DNA from: Sipunculus nudus
Lineage: Eukaryota; Annelida; Sipuncula; Golfingiida; Sipunculidae
Assembly (NCBI GenBank): GCA_026874595.1
Contig: CM049321.1
Coordinates: 22,208,979-22,272,978 of the forward strand
DNA length: 64,000 nucleotides
Direction of reading: 5' to 3'
Of this stretch, positions 13,357 to 25,559 are shown piece after piece. How positions within the stretch are numbered: position 1 is the stretch's first letter; the number at the start of each line of letters is the position of its first letter. The position numbers and the translations under genes were made by a program. The notes beneath the pieces were generated by a model that was given only the letters and a program-made list of their open reading frames with translations, had not been told where the DNA came from and did no database searches.

Positions 13357-13891
13357 ACATGTATTATTCATAACAGTCAGCTAAGAAAAGGTGTAACGTA
13401 ACAGACTGAAACATGTTGAAGAAATGTATCAAGATATCCCCAACGAAAGGACAAAGCGTGAAGGAACAAATAAATGAACAACACGTGCTTCAGCCAGGTG
13501 GGAGTTTGTGTATCTCACACATGTTTAGGTATGTAAGAAGTAATCGTTTCTGACATTTGGGTTCTCTGCTCAGAGCTCTGCGCAAAATATACCACACCGT
13601 GACCTGGCCCCCCCTTCGGCTCGTAAAATATTTCCAGCGTATGCAGTGATCACGAGCGACCGCAAATGCGAAATGCAGGTTGGTGTCACTTTGTGGAGAT
13701 AGAAGCAGGGGCCGGGGGTATATATCCCCATTTTTTAGCAACTGTAGGGGGGAGGGGGGGGGGGGAAGGGTCAATGTGATCACTGATATAGCCTTTGGTT
13801 CGATTTCTGCCTTTCTCCTTGATGGACCGTTAAGAGGTGGATTATAAATTATTTTGAATGAAGTCAACCACATATCGTACAGATGTTAATA

Positions 13892-13931
<40 letters not shown>

Positions 13932-14399
13932 TTTAAAAAGCTAAAGGATATTTCAGTATTAGCAGGTTTATTAAAAAAGGTGATCGGGCCTAATTACCCT
14001 ATGCCCCTGAATTATCCCGCCCAAACATTGAAGATAAACTGACGTCACAGGGAGAGCAATAGTTCCTGGATTACGGAAAGATAGAAATATTTGCAGCGGA
14101 CCAAATAGGAATTCAGGTGATCTGGATGCCACTTTTTAAATCTAAGTACCTTTTAAGCCTTATAAGTTGTTCAGGGTTATATGGAATCCACCCCTCTCTG
14201 AATTCTGAGTCCGCCCCTCAATATCTTGCCCTTGTGTCATGAATGCTTTGAGATTTAGGTTATGATTATATATAGATTGATGAAATGTTTATATTTATTA
14301 CACAGTGAGTTCCGTTTTGTTTCATGAAATCCAGCGATGATGTATTTACAATAGGGCGATTTAGGCCTATATATACTTCATGCACTGAAGTCATCCCGA
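13046..14399. other. Intergenic with two (TA)n tracts
   Basis: (TA)n at 13302-13352 and 13896-13928. A 127-codon minus-strand frame at 13490-13873 owes its prolines to a poly-G tract and shows no domain. No gene is supported. Confidence 0.55.
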
Positions 14400-14829
14400 G
14401 TACGTTTACACGCACGGATTTATAAAACAACCACCGGCCCGAACAGCAGTGAAGAAAGAGGATTGCCCCTTTTGTTCCCGTGCCTCTGTAGTCTGTATAT
14501 AATTATTTACATACATGTATACGCGGTCGTGCGTACATTTAGTGATCTATAGCGCGCAAAACACCGCATCAGTAAAGTAGCCTTACTTTCAGGTACAAGT
14601 GCTTTGAACTGAACACCGTTTGTGTTTGGGGCCCCTGTACGTGTAGAACCGTGAGTTAATTTTAGCACAGACAGACTTTAGTTACATACATGTGCGCACG
14701 ATATACTGGTGTCCGTGACCCCGCGCACTGACCGTGGCAACTGTCACATGATCTTGAGCAGACGACTTTTGAGTCCAGCGCAGAGGACAGGTCAGTCACT
14801 CAACTTGTGAAGCTCTCTCAAAATTTGAG
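14400..14829 (+). other. Possible non-coding first exon (donor at 14829/14830)
   Basis: A less AT-rich stretch ending in TTTGAG/GTAAGAAATAG, a near-perfect 5' splice site, with no open frame of note. It lies 7.4 kb upstream of the Orai coding start on the same strand, so it could be a 5'-untranslated exon of that gene. Nothing but position and the donor site supports this. Confidence 0.2.
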
Positions 14830-14839
14830 GTAAGAAATA

Positions 14840-16440
14840 GTGTCAGCCACGTGTGTTTTTATTGATTGCAACGGTATACACGTGCTTCATAGGTTGCGGA
14901 TGTGATTAGCTCTAAAGTTAGTCAGTACAATATAAGTGTAATACGTAGAATGTACAGCCATTGTATATTCATAACATCTGCTTACTGTGTACAGTAATTT
15001 GTACACATAAGGGCCCGTTGGACCCATGTACTGCAGTGGCTACGCTTTGTCCAGCTGCGTACCATGTGTATGTGTGCTTCATTGGCAAGATTTGTGAGCT
15101 AGGGACAGGGCGATATGAAATATTTTCTATCAGGGATGAGGGGTGGAGATTACACTTTAACATATCATATAAGGCCTATACCAAACTCATTTCGGCAATT
15201 AAAAGAAAAAAATGTCAATTTGCCATAAAAATACAATATAATCTCAATCCATAAAATCATTTTTTGAGCAAAAATGCACATCTTCTCAAATATCAATAAA
15301 CTGCAGTCTTTCAGAAATGACTAGAGTGCCAAAAATTGACTTAAAATGTGAAATGGTTCAACCGTTTCCACAACTTTACAGAAAACTCAGCAGTTGATCG
15401 CTTGAATGAAATAAATAATTCCGGTTTTAAGGTTTAAATCCTAAGTTAATTCTCATTGAGAAATAAATATAGTGATGGATCCAATGGATGTACCAGGAGC
15501 ATAGATTTTCATTTGTTGTTGGTTTCTGGGGCGAAAATTCCCCCTGTTATTTTCTACCTAAATCGTTTCTAAATAGCTCACATTTTGACAGAAAATCACT
15601 AAAAAGCCCCACACAACAGGAAGGGGACACCCCCTCCCCTCCAAAACACCCAAACCTCACTGGCCGATACGTACCTCTGCCGGAATATTATCCTAGTATA
15701 TATCCCCCTAAAATTTTTAAAACTTAACATATATATGTGTCAGGTTATTGAATGAAGTCAGATTTGCCTGCGGCTTTAAAATACCGGATCCTTGCATAAT
15801 CCATGCACCGACGCGAGATTTTATCTTAATGCACATAAATCTAAAAATAGAAGCGTACGATGATATCTGCAACATAAGCAAAACTAAATAAATACCAGTT
15901 AGAAACATATGCGGTTCACAAACAGATATATGTATATATATGTGTGTGTGTGTGCACTTAGCTGAGGTGAAGGTCTTTCTTGCGGTATGCTCCCAAACCG
16001 AGTTTTCATTCATTTAATTATTCGGCTCATATTCCCAATTTCATTCATGCACAAGTAATTGTATATTTCTGAATATTCCTCGATGACGTCCTGAATCCGA
16101 ATCTTGTGCCAGGTCCACGCCAAACTCTAATCAAGTCCTTTAATTCCGATCTGCCCTGAAAATTTCTTGAGATTCCGTTCATGATTGCATGAGATATGTT
16201 GTGAAAAAACACACAGAGAAACACACAGGCGAGCGGGGATGAACGCATACCTTCCTTGCGGAAGCAAAATAATAATGATATACAAATTAATACAATATCC
16301 TTAAAACAATTAGAGTTCCGTTTTCAACATGTGTGACATATGTTAATGAATAAAGATGATTAAAAGGCGAGAGACCTTCACCATAGTTGTTAGAGCTCAA
16401 CCTGATTCTAAATATTCTTTTCTAATCATAAATAAGACAA
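14840..16440. other. Intergenic, no gene seen
   Basis: Short frames without domains. 16170-16262 resembles the end of a dispersed repeat also seen near 63500 (CCGTTCATGATTGCAT... TTGTGAA). Confidence 0.5.
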
Positions 16441-16748
16441 CTCGAATAGAATAGAATAGAAAAGAATATAACAGAAAAGAGCAGAATAGCATAGCTTAGT
16501 ATTGCATATAGCATAGTTAAGCATAGAATATTATAGAATAGAATGGAATGGAATAGAATAGCACAGCATAGAATAGCACAGAATAGAATAGAATAGAATA
16601 ATTAGAATGGAATAGCATAACATAGCATTGTATAGCATAGCATAGAATAGAATAGAATAGAACAGAAAAGAAAAGAATAAAATAGAATAGAATAGAACAG
16701 CATAGCATGTAGCATATATATAGCATTAAACAGAATAGAATAGAATAA
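16441..16748. repeat. (TAGAA)n pentanucleotide tract
   Basis: About 300 bp of imperfect ATAGA/AATAG pentamers with variant units (CATAG, ACAGA, AATGG). The minus-strand frame full of FYSILF is a by-product. Confidence 0.9.
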
Positions 16749-17182
16749 TACTTTATTGTCCAATGCTTAAAATATACATTAGGATAGTTTTTGTGGAGAA
16801 AGCTAACAGATATCGTGGTTCACTACATTCACATGCACATCGTCAATCATCATTTTTATGACATGCATTAGCACCTATAGTTACATAAAATGAAAAACAC
16901 CAATGCAGTTATTAGCACGTATTCAGACCTATGTATAAACAATGCACAAGTGTTGTTGATTATTATACTAAGTTTATTACAAATGGAGTTCCAACTCTGG
17001 GAAGGCTGCCAGGTTTGGCGTGTCAGTCGTGCGCTAATTGCAATAAAAACATGATAAGCCCATTAACACTATTGTGTGCCTATTGCACGCGATATCAGGC
17101 GCAGCCGCGGCACTGATTTTGATATAGTGAGGTTCTCGGATGTTACCTGCTCAGTCCACTGAAGCTTGTCAGGCCGAGAGCG

Positions 17183-17242
<60 letters not shown>

Positions 17243-18021
17243 ATGTATATAGTAATTGAGCAGTAAATCACTGGAATCAAATTTACCAGAAATATAAATA
17301 CGCAGATCGTTTGTCTTGTTAAGATTTATGCGCAACAGGTATATTTAGGTCTCGTGTTGAGGAATCACTTGAGCAATTTTGGGATATAGATGCGGTCACT
17401 CTGCATCATTATCTGCCGTGATACATGACGGACGACTGGTAAGTGTAAAACCTTATTTTCCTTGAATAATTTCGGAATTCTTTAAGTTCCCTTCAGTCTT
17501 AACACTTCTGACAGGTATTAACAGTTAGCTTTGTTATATACTATTCCATGGATAACAAAATGTTATGACGCCCATGTTCGGACGACTTTAAAGTGGCCCA
17601 ATCACATATAAAACATTCTGAATTTACACGAAAATAGCGTCTTCTCTTTGAAATAAATTGGTACCTGCCAAAAGTTTGCAATGAAACCGTTGGCTTACTC
17701 CTGTACACGAGTGTTAAAATCAGTGGACTGGGCGCGATCCCAGGTGTCAACATAATATAAACACAGCGCATGGGAATTCGTGCACAGCCTTGGCCAAATT
17801 ATATGTCAATCAGGAGATGTTCTGACTGACTTGGCCCAAAAAATGTAATACATGTCCCTCTGGCTGAAACATCGCATTTTATCTGTTGCGCATGCGCAAA
17901 ATCGGACCTATGTCCACGCGGCCTTGTTATTGTAAACAGACACACATGAACTGTGTTTACAAACAAATACAAGGTGTTTAACAGCTCAATGGGAGGTACT
18001 GGAGTGTGCTGAACTGATAGT
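16749..18021. other. Intergenic with (TA)n
   Basis: (TA)n at 17183-17239. A GC-rich palindrome TGCGCATGCGCA near 17888 resembles an NRF1-type promoter box, but no adjacent gene is visible. No coding region supported. Confidence 0.5.
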
Positions 18022-18033
18022 GTGAAAGAATAT

Positions 18034-18278
18034 ATATAAACTTATTTATTTTACATGGATTGTACAAATAGTTATTATAACTAATCGAGGCACTCTCCAT
18101 GGCTCCGGTGATGGCGTTCGGTAGTCTGCAGAGGTGGAGGAAACCGGAGTACCCGGAGAAAACCACCGGCCTTGGACGGGCAACTACAACCCACTCTCAT
18201 AGCCACGCCGGGGATCGAACCCGGGTCGCCAGCGGAGATAGCCAAGCGTTTTACCACTCAGCTGTCCAGGCCCCTAAG
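18034..18278 (-). mobile_element. tRNA-derived SINE with 12-bp target duplication
   Basis: On the minus strand it starts GGGCCTGGACAGCTGAGTGG (A-box-like), then GACCCGGGTTCGATCCCCGG (B box), a TTTTCTCCGGGTACTCCGG body, and a tail GTTATAATAACTATTTGTAC. Direct repeats GTGAAAGAATAT at 18022-18033 and 18279-18290 are the target-site duplication. RNA polymerase III promoter boxes are intact. Related copies are at 22612 and 46025. Confidence 0.85.
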
Positions 18279-18290
18279 GTGAAAGAATAT

Positions 18291-19622
18291 GCAAAGTATA
18301 GCTCCTGATTATGTCCTTTAAATGTTCATTGATAACTGTAAGCCATTGCACGCTGCCTCATTGATGGCCAATGTTAACTGCTACCCAGCGAGAGCTCAGG
18401 CGTCATTAGCAACGACGGCTTAACACGCGTTCTCTTGGCTGCCACACGATGTTTATATGAAAATATATTGTGTAAACTTACGATTGTTCCAATATTTACT
18501 TTCAATACTCGAGGAGATAAATTCGCAGAGAAACCAGCTTAATTGATGAGACAGCGTTAGTTCACGTTTGGGGTCTCCGGGAACTAACGAGCCGTTCCGA
18601 AGTCACGCCGAAGGGGGATTTTCGCGTTGTATCAATTAGCACCGGGCTTATAAGGGACATCTCTCTGTGCCTTTGAGCAGCGAGTTTTATGACTCCCGTC
18701 AGCAACATTCGACACGGCCAGACTCCGAGTTGGAACTCCATCTGTTATTTACTCCTTGATTAAACATATCACATAATTTCCCTGTAACTAACTCCATATC
18801 AATATGATACAATTTCATCCAAGAGATAAATAAGATTGTAGAGATTACACATGGTTAAATGATTTGATTGCTTTACATACAAATGCATTTTAAAGCAATT
18901 TGCCCTATAATTTATGGCAAGGCTATCCTTTATCCAGACCGCAAGAATTAAAATAATCCATATTACAAGGGATGAAATTCATCTTTCATGATCTTGTTTA
19001 CCATTTTCTGCATGTAAGTCTCATATCAATCATTTAATAAGGTAGCCTTGCCACCAATCTTCCTATAGATTATTGGACAGGCTCTGTCACCATGGACCCA
19101 CGTATATACACATAGCAACTCGTTTGAGCTATTTATACGTTTCGACAAAATTGTACTAAGGTTCGAGAAAACTCTGCACGGTTCCGGACACGGTTCCACA
19201 GTGACAACAAAAACATAGCCCGCACTCGGTAATGCAGTAGCACTGGGGTCACATGTTCACATTAAAACTGGAAAAAAGGCAAAATGGCATCGATTGTAAG
19301 TTTATAATTGAAGCTGCATGGTTGTCGCTTTTTCGCCCGTTCCGGGCCTAAGAATCTAAGCTAGCACAACAGGTGTTTCATCAGCCAATGAAATGCCGCT
19401 CAGTGTATACATTCACCATATTAAAAACAATGGCCTTAACGTGTGGTAAAAACTCTATTCCGAACTTCCCGACGAGACGAGAACCCACAAACCCACGGGG
19501 TCATATGTCATTTTTGTAACCATTTTAACAAGATCAAGACCTATCTATCTATATCTCCACGAAACATCTTGACGACACAGCACGGGTCAGCTAGCACACG
19601 CGTGCCTCGATCAAATTCAATG

Positions 19623-19674
<52 letters not shown>

Positions 19675-19956
19675 ATATATTAACATATTGCCCAGGAAGT
19701 TTCTCACCATATTACAACTGCATGAATTATATAAATATCTGCTCCGTTTGTTTTTTTTTTTTTTTCATGGACTAAAAATAAACTCAGTATAAGGTCCCCT
19801 GTGTATGTAGCTTAATGTGACAAACAGAAAGTAAACAGGAAATAAATATATATAAATATATAACAATACATATATATATATACATATTTATATATATATC
19901 ACATATTATTTGCATTTATTGTTGGTTCTTCAAGAAACTGCAACAAGAACGCTCTA
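18291..19956. other. Intergenic with (TA)n
   Basis: (TA)n at 19625-19667. No coding region, RNA gene or promoter that I can support. Confidence 0.5.
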
Positions 19957-20071
19957 TGCCATGAAATCAGAGTTTTGTATGCCATGAAATCAGAGCTTTG
20001 TTCGCCAAGAAATCAGAGCTTTATATGCCATGAATCAGAGCTATATCTGCATGAAATCAGAGCTTTCTAGC
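19957..20071. repeat. Minisatellite, CCATGAAATCAGAGCTTTGT-type unit
   Basis: Five imperfect units of about 22-26 bp (ATGAAATCAGAGCTTT core) in direct orientation. Confidence 0.85.
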
Positions 20072-20139
20072 TTTATGGCTTACAACCTGCTGTTGAACTC
20101 ATCAGGTAAAAATGTCTGGTGGTTGTTGCCGTAAAGGTG

Positions 20140-21170
20140 GCTTTGCATGTTTTTATATACATATATTTGTATAATATGTATTATACCTCTCGAAATCGCT
20201 TTGGAACACCTCTTAAAGAAAACGTGTCTCTCTGTTTGTCTATCTGTCTGTCTGTGTATCTGTCTATTTACCTGTCTATCTGTCCATCTATCTGCCTATC
20301 TGTCTATATATATGTCTATATATGTCTATATGTGTATATATATGTATTTATATATATGCGTGTATATATATGTATATATATGTATATAAACGTATGTTTT
20401 TATATACATATATTTGTAGAATATGTATTATACCTCTCGAAATCGCTTTGGAACACCTCTTAAAGAAAACGTGTCTCTCTGTTTGTCTATCTGTCTGTCT
20501 GTGTATCTGTCTATTTACCTGTCTATCTGTCTATCTGTCCATCTATCTGCCTATCTGTCTATATATATGTCTATATATGTCTATATGTGTATATATATGT
20601 ATTTATATATATGCGTGTATATATATGTATATATATGTATATAAACGTATGTTTTTATATACATATATTTGTAGAATATGTATTATACCTCTCGAAATCG
20701 CTTTGGAACACCTCTTAAAGAAAACGTGTCTCTCTGTTTGTCTATCTGTCTGTCTGTGTATCTGTCTATTTACCTGTCTATCTGTCTATCTGTCCATCTA
20801 TCTGCCTATCTGTCTATATATATGTCTATATATGTCTATATGTGTATATATATGTATTTATATATATGCGCGTATATATATATGTATATATATGTATATA
20901 AACGTATGTTTTTATATACATATATTTGTAGAATATGTATTATACCTCTCGAAATCGCTTTGGAACACCTCTTAAAGAAAACGTGTCTCTCTGTTTGTCT
21001 ATCTGTCTGTCTGTGTATCTGTCTATTTACCTGTCTATAAGTCTATCTGTCCATCTATCTGCCTATCTGTCTATATATATATGTCTATATATATCTATAT
21101 GTGTATATATATGTATTTATATATATGCGTGTGTATATATATGTATATATGTATATAAACGTATATATAC
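20140..21170. repeat. 256-bp tandem repeat, four copies
   Basis: Units begin with ATGTATTATACCTCTCGAAA at about 20176, 20422, 20678 and 20935 (periods 246, 256, 257). Each contains a unique CGAAATCGCTTTGGAACACC segment, a TCTGTCTA/TCTATCTG run and a TATATG run. Near-identity between units points to recent amplification. Because the period is not a multiple of three, long frames run through it, including one of 217 codons; these are not genes. Confidence 0.9.
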
Positions 21171-22181
21171 ATTCGTATATAAAATGCCTCTTTGTATAGT
21201 TTCACTCTCATATGGTATACATGCACTGGTCGCAAATAGTGTTATCACTATGAAAACTCAATATACTTGAAAGTGTGACAAACTTTGTATCGTGCCGTAT
21301 AATTGGTTTTCAAATTAACTCAGCTCAGTTGACACTGATAGCGAACTTAGCAACGCGTTCTGCGTTCGGTATTCGTTCAGTAACAATAAGGAATGGGACC
21401 CAGTCAGTCAGCGTAGGGTAACCTTCGTTGCTGTGTCACCAATTTAAAGGTGTCTCGAATTCTGCTATCTTAACTGTAAATGTAGATATACTTATACCGG
21501 TAGGAGAACCGAGATGACAGTATATTTATGTTCACCATACAGCTATACATGATAATTTTTTTTTCATTGCAGTGAACTTTGGAGATATCCACTCTAAATA
21601 TTATACACATATAAAGCGATCAGGGAGTACCATGGGATCGCAGCACCAAGGGTATATATGTCTAGAGATTACTCTATGTGCAGCACACTGAAGAATTAGG
21701 AGGAAATATACTGCTAACGAGTGATCCATATATCTGTATTCTCCATATAACATACAGAGCTATTACAAAAGCATATTCAGGAAGTATCCTCTAATGTATA
21801 AACTTGACTTATAATCAGTGCGAAAGGAATACATAAGGGAGCTGATAAGTGCCCATGTGACAGCAAGGATGTATTTGTATCGTCGTTATCTGTAGCTTGT
21901 TTACAACAAAAGGAAAGCATTCCTGTATATATTGTTGTCGGACCACAAAGGCATTCAATGAAAGAAAATCCAGGTGATCTCATCAGGCCAACAGGTGAAC
22001 TATGATTGATCATTTAGTTACCTGTACCGGGATTACCAATGAATGATCTGCTAGTTGAGCACATACCCCTGCACAGACGAATATTTATTGTCATTTGATC
22101 ACGATTCTCGAGAAAAGACCAACAAGGGATTTCATTTTGCCACGTGTCCAGAACTGACCTATCAGCGGGACGGATACCATT
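21171..22181. other. Orai upstream region
   Basis: No gene is supported. A TTTTTTTTCATTGCAG acceptor-like site at 21559-21573 is followed by an ATG (near 21630) and a GG/GTATAT donor, but its reading phase does not match the Orai exon, so it is not joined to it here. Confidence 0.4.
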
Positions 22182-23943
22182 ATGCAGGCTAAGGAAATAT
22201 CAGATGTGGAGGAATCCGTCAAGCAAGTCGCGGGATGGAAGCGGCTGAATTTGGCCAAAGCAAAGTTGAAAGCTTCCAGCAAAACGTCAGCCTTGTTCGC
22301 AGGATTTGCAATGGTTTGTATATTCATTCTTTTTTGTATGTAATGCAGAGATTGGGCTCTTTACGATATATAAATAATCTGCCATGAGGCAAATTGTTTA
22401 ATCATTTTATTACGCTCATATATATCCAATATAAATTATACTGTTGACACGGGGATATGCGTATAAGGAGAGGGTACACGCTTTATATGTTTATATACTG
22501 AACAGTCCGGTTTTAAATCAGATGCCGTACGAAATACGATGTACTATGACGAACCGGTATAACGGCCCGGTAATTATGAAATATACCGGCCGGTCCGGGG
22601 GGGGGGGGGGGGGGGGGGGCTGGATAGCTGAGCGTTAAAACGCTCGGTCTTCTCCGCTGGCGACCCGGGTTCGATCCCAGGTGCTGCCATGAGAGTGAGT
22701 TGTAGTGGCCCGTCCAAGGTTGGTCGTCTCTCCGGCTTCCTCCACCTCTCTCACTACGATCTTCAACGCTATCAGTATCTTCTATTTTCGCCTTAAAATC
22801 TAACAGTATACCAACTCAATCTGTCAAATTTTGTCGTTGCTGAGGGAGCCAGTGCAGGCCAGATTTCCCGGAGACTTGTGACTGGCTCGAGCGCCGACTT
22901 CACTTTCAGTCAGGTCCGGTCTGAATCAATGGCAGGGTCAACCTCGCCGTGTGCTTTGATGAAATTGATAATGCATCGCCATGCTCTCAGTGGACGTTAA
23001 TTAATCCTGCTGAATTTTATATTGTCCTCAAAGTGTTTGATTGGAGTACTGTACAACATAAGTCTTTAAAAAAAAAAAGAACAGCTGTTTTCACTTTGAT
23101 AAAAACAATTTTATTAAAAATTTTTGCGACTCTTTTTATTTAGCCTTTATGTAAATAAAATGCATCTAATGCCAATACAAAAAGCTTAACAAGTGATACA
23201 TATATATTATTATCAGATAATTTTCTTACTATTCTTACTGGCCATAATCGCATAGTACTGACAATGCAGAGTATAGGGGACACAGCGGGGTTTAAAGATA
23301 AGGGCAGCGCACTTTGCTCTTATTTAATTGATACACTTATCAGTGAGGTTGAATGTCTATCACATCACTGCCATGTCTAGCTGATAAGTTGAGGCGATAA
23401 GAGTAATACGATCTGATTGATTTGCAGGTATCAATGGTGGAGGTATCATTAGAAGGCGACATCCCGCCATCCATCATGATGACCTTCTCCATCTGTACCA
23501 CGTTGCTAGTGGTAACGCATCTCCTAGCACTTATGATCAGCACGTGCATTCTCCCGTTCATAGAGGCCGCTAGTGCATGGGAGTCCCCACAGACGCTCAG
23601 GGAATCCCCGCATGACGCAATGCATCTATATATAGAAATGTCATGGATTTTCTCCACAGGGATTGGTATTCTCCTCTTCATGGCCGAGATGGGTGTTTTA
23701 ATATGGGTTCGCTTCCACACGTTCCAGACAACAGGGAATTATAAATACACTATTACGTCAATGGTCATCTTAGGACCGGCCATTTTAGTTTTCATTGGAT
23801 TCTCACTTATGTTTTACCGTAAGCTCGTTGGATACAGGTACGAACAGACGAACACGGGTTTACTTGAACTTGAGAGAATGGCCAGGGATTTAGATGTCGC
23901 TAAAGGGTATAATCCACAATATAAATCGCCTCATGTCGTTTAA
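22182..23943 (+). CDS. Orai: Orai calcium release-activated calcium channel
   Basis: Pore subunit of the plasma-membrane store-operated Ca2+ channel, gated by STIM. Two coding exons, 22182-22313 and 23428-23943, joined at AATG/GTTTGT...TTTGCAG/GTATCA in phase 0, give 215 residues. Exon 1 carries the basic inner helix (WKRLNLAKAKLKASSK) leading into TM1; M44/V45 spans the junction and E49 in MVEV is the selectivity-filter glutamate (human E106). TM2 about 61-86 (ALMISTCILP), TM3 about 113-138 with E131 (human E190), TM4 about 153-175 with P161 (human P245), then FYRKLV and the leucine-rich C-terminal helix (LLELERMA) that binds STIM. K34 stands where human Orai1 has R91, and the outer TM1-TM2 loop is two residues shorter with two acids. 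Human paralogues are about 250-300 residues; here the N terminus is very short. The start at 22182 is the only ATG before an upstream stop at 22155; a splice from an upstream exon at about 22166 is possible. Confidence 0.93.
22612..22770 (+). mobile_element. tRNA-derived SINE copy (in Orai intron)
   Basis: GCTGGATAGCTGAGCGTTAA (A-box side), GACCCGGGTTCGATCCCAGG (B box), then GAGAGTGAGTTGTAGTGGCC and GGCTTCCTCCACCTC, parallel to the SINE at 18034-18278. It directly follows a poly-G run (22597-22619). The tail is degenerate. It is not called a functional tRNA because the body is SINE. Confidence 0.7.
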
Positions 23944-24056
23944 ATTCTTTTATGTGAATATGTCAGATTGATACAATCAGTTAATGATCCGTCCTCAGTC
24001 ACATTATATGTAATATTCGGTGATAGACTTCGTTAAAAAGGTAAGAGTATATCTGG

Positions 24057-24143
24057 AGATGCAACAAATTGAGCTTATATCTATGATCACAAACCAAGGG
24101 TAAGATGTCGAGTGTGTATATGTATGTGTGAGTGAAAGGGAGA

Positions 24144-24190
<47 letters not shown>

Positions 24191-25240
24191 GGGGGAGGGA
24201 TGGAGGGAATAATTTGATCAATTTGCCATCTGATCAAATATCACTTTATATGTATATAACAGAAAAGAAAATCGAATAATAATTTAAATTGTGAATGACA
24301 TACGTGACAAATTAATAAAATATATTATGTAAATAAGGGTCATGTATGTGTTTTCATGTTGTCATGTGTGTGTGCTTAAGATGCATTGTGAGTTGCTACA
24401 TCACTTGTTTGCTGATAGAAATACAGATTATTGTTAACTCACTAAATACACGTATTACATTTGATGAGAACTTTTGAGTTTATTTCTGTATCAATATTTG
24501 GGTATTTTTTATGGACTTTCCCAGGTTCCAATAGTAAAACACTTAAGATATTTTATCCTTTCATCTGTCCTTGTTTGCGCTAGATCTTAGATGTTGCTGA
24601 TCTTCAAAAACTGACTTCTGGGTACTATATTTGTTCTAGGTTACATATTTGCTGGTGATGTGCCGACCAATCGAGTAAATCGATGGGTAAATCGATGATT
24701 GGTCTTTTTTTTCAAAATCAATTAAGTCGTTTGCATTTTTGCATAATCAATTAAAAACGATTATGTATGCACATGCAAAAGATCTAATCCTGTCAGAGAT
24801 ATAGGAACACAAAGTAACGAACGGCATCAAGACGGAACCTTGTGCAACCAACAATCGTCCGAAGGCAAGTCGACCTTAGATCCGGATGGATTGATGGTTT
24901 CATTATGAATACCGATGTACATGTCATACCATTTACTGGGGTCAATATTTTAGGAACTAGTATAAAGCAGATTTCAAGATAATATAAAAAGTACATAAAT
25001 TAATCGATTAATAATCGATGATCTTTCGTTTTTATTCTATAGTCATCGATTATGATTTTAAAACCATTTTCTATCACTAATATTTGCGCCTGATTTTGGT
25101 TTCTGACCTTGACCTAATTTCCAAGGTAGTACAGTTCATCACCGAATCCCAATTATCGCTCAGTTTCGGGAGGCGGAGAGAGAATTCCAGTGACCGCTCT
25201 GCGATTGCAAACATCTTCATCTTGAGACTAGTTATAGTTG
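24057..25240 (+). repeat. Orai 3' flank, duplicated at 36930-37590
   Basis: Starting about 110 bp after the Orai stop, this matches 36930-37590 in order: GATGCAACA..TTGAGCTTAT, the (GA)n plus G run (24149-24195), CCATCTGATCAAAT, TGCATTGTGAGTTGCTA, GAGTTTATTTCTGTATCAA, and after an insertion TTCTGACCTTGACCT. The insertion (about 24640-25080) is an ATCGATTA-rich element absent from the other copy. AATAAA at 24314-24319 is a candidate Orai poly(A) signal. Confidence 0.6.
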
Positions 25241-25559
25241 TTCATATCCAGTATGTTCACAGGTTATAATGTGTCCATTCGCGTTTCGAATATAATATAA
25301 TGCAGTTAAAAGAATATTGTACCTCCCCCCAGTAGTGATATACATGTAATACGGGATATTGCTAATGAAGATACTCTCATATGTGGAGGTAGATTATCCT
25401 GTATGCTTGACAAATTGCAGGCAAACATCTAGCGTCCTTGGCGAACAGCCTGTCCAATCCATTCATTCAATACAGCTAGCTGCGTGTGTACTTAGATTTT
25501 ACTGTTGTATGGTTATTAATTTTGTCTGGCTGTAAGCGACTAAAACACTCAAACACATT

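Noticed and set aside
13490-13873. 127-codon minus-strand frame with proline runs
   Set aside because: Prolines come from a poly-G tract, no domain or splice context, and no start context worth noting.
16517-16726. Phe/Tyr/Ser-rich frame
   Set aside because: By-product of the (TAGAA)n pentanucleotide tract.
20322-20975. 217-codon open frame
   Set aside because: It runs through a 256-bp tandem repeat made of TCTG and TATATG runs; composition (Cys, Ile, Tyr, Leu only) and the repeat explain it.
21574-21650. Upstream coding exon of Orai (ATG near 21630 after a strong acceptor)
   Set aside because: Donor phase does not match the Orai exon frame, and no shared Orai N-terminal motif is encoded.
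22617-22690. tRNA gene
   Set aside because: A and B boxes are present but the sequence continues into a SINE body shared with 18034-18278, and the cloverleaf is incomplete.
23340-23720. 126-codon frame antisense to Orai
   Set aside because: Shadow of the Orai exon on the opposite strand.
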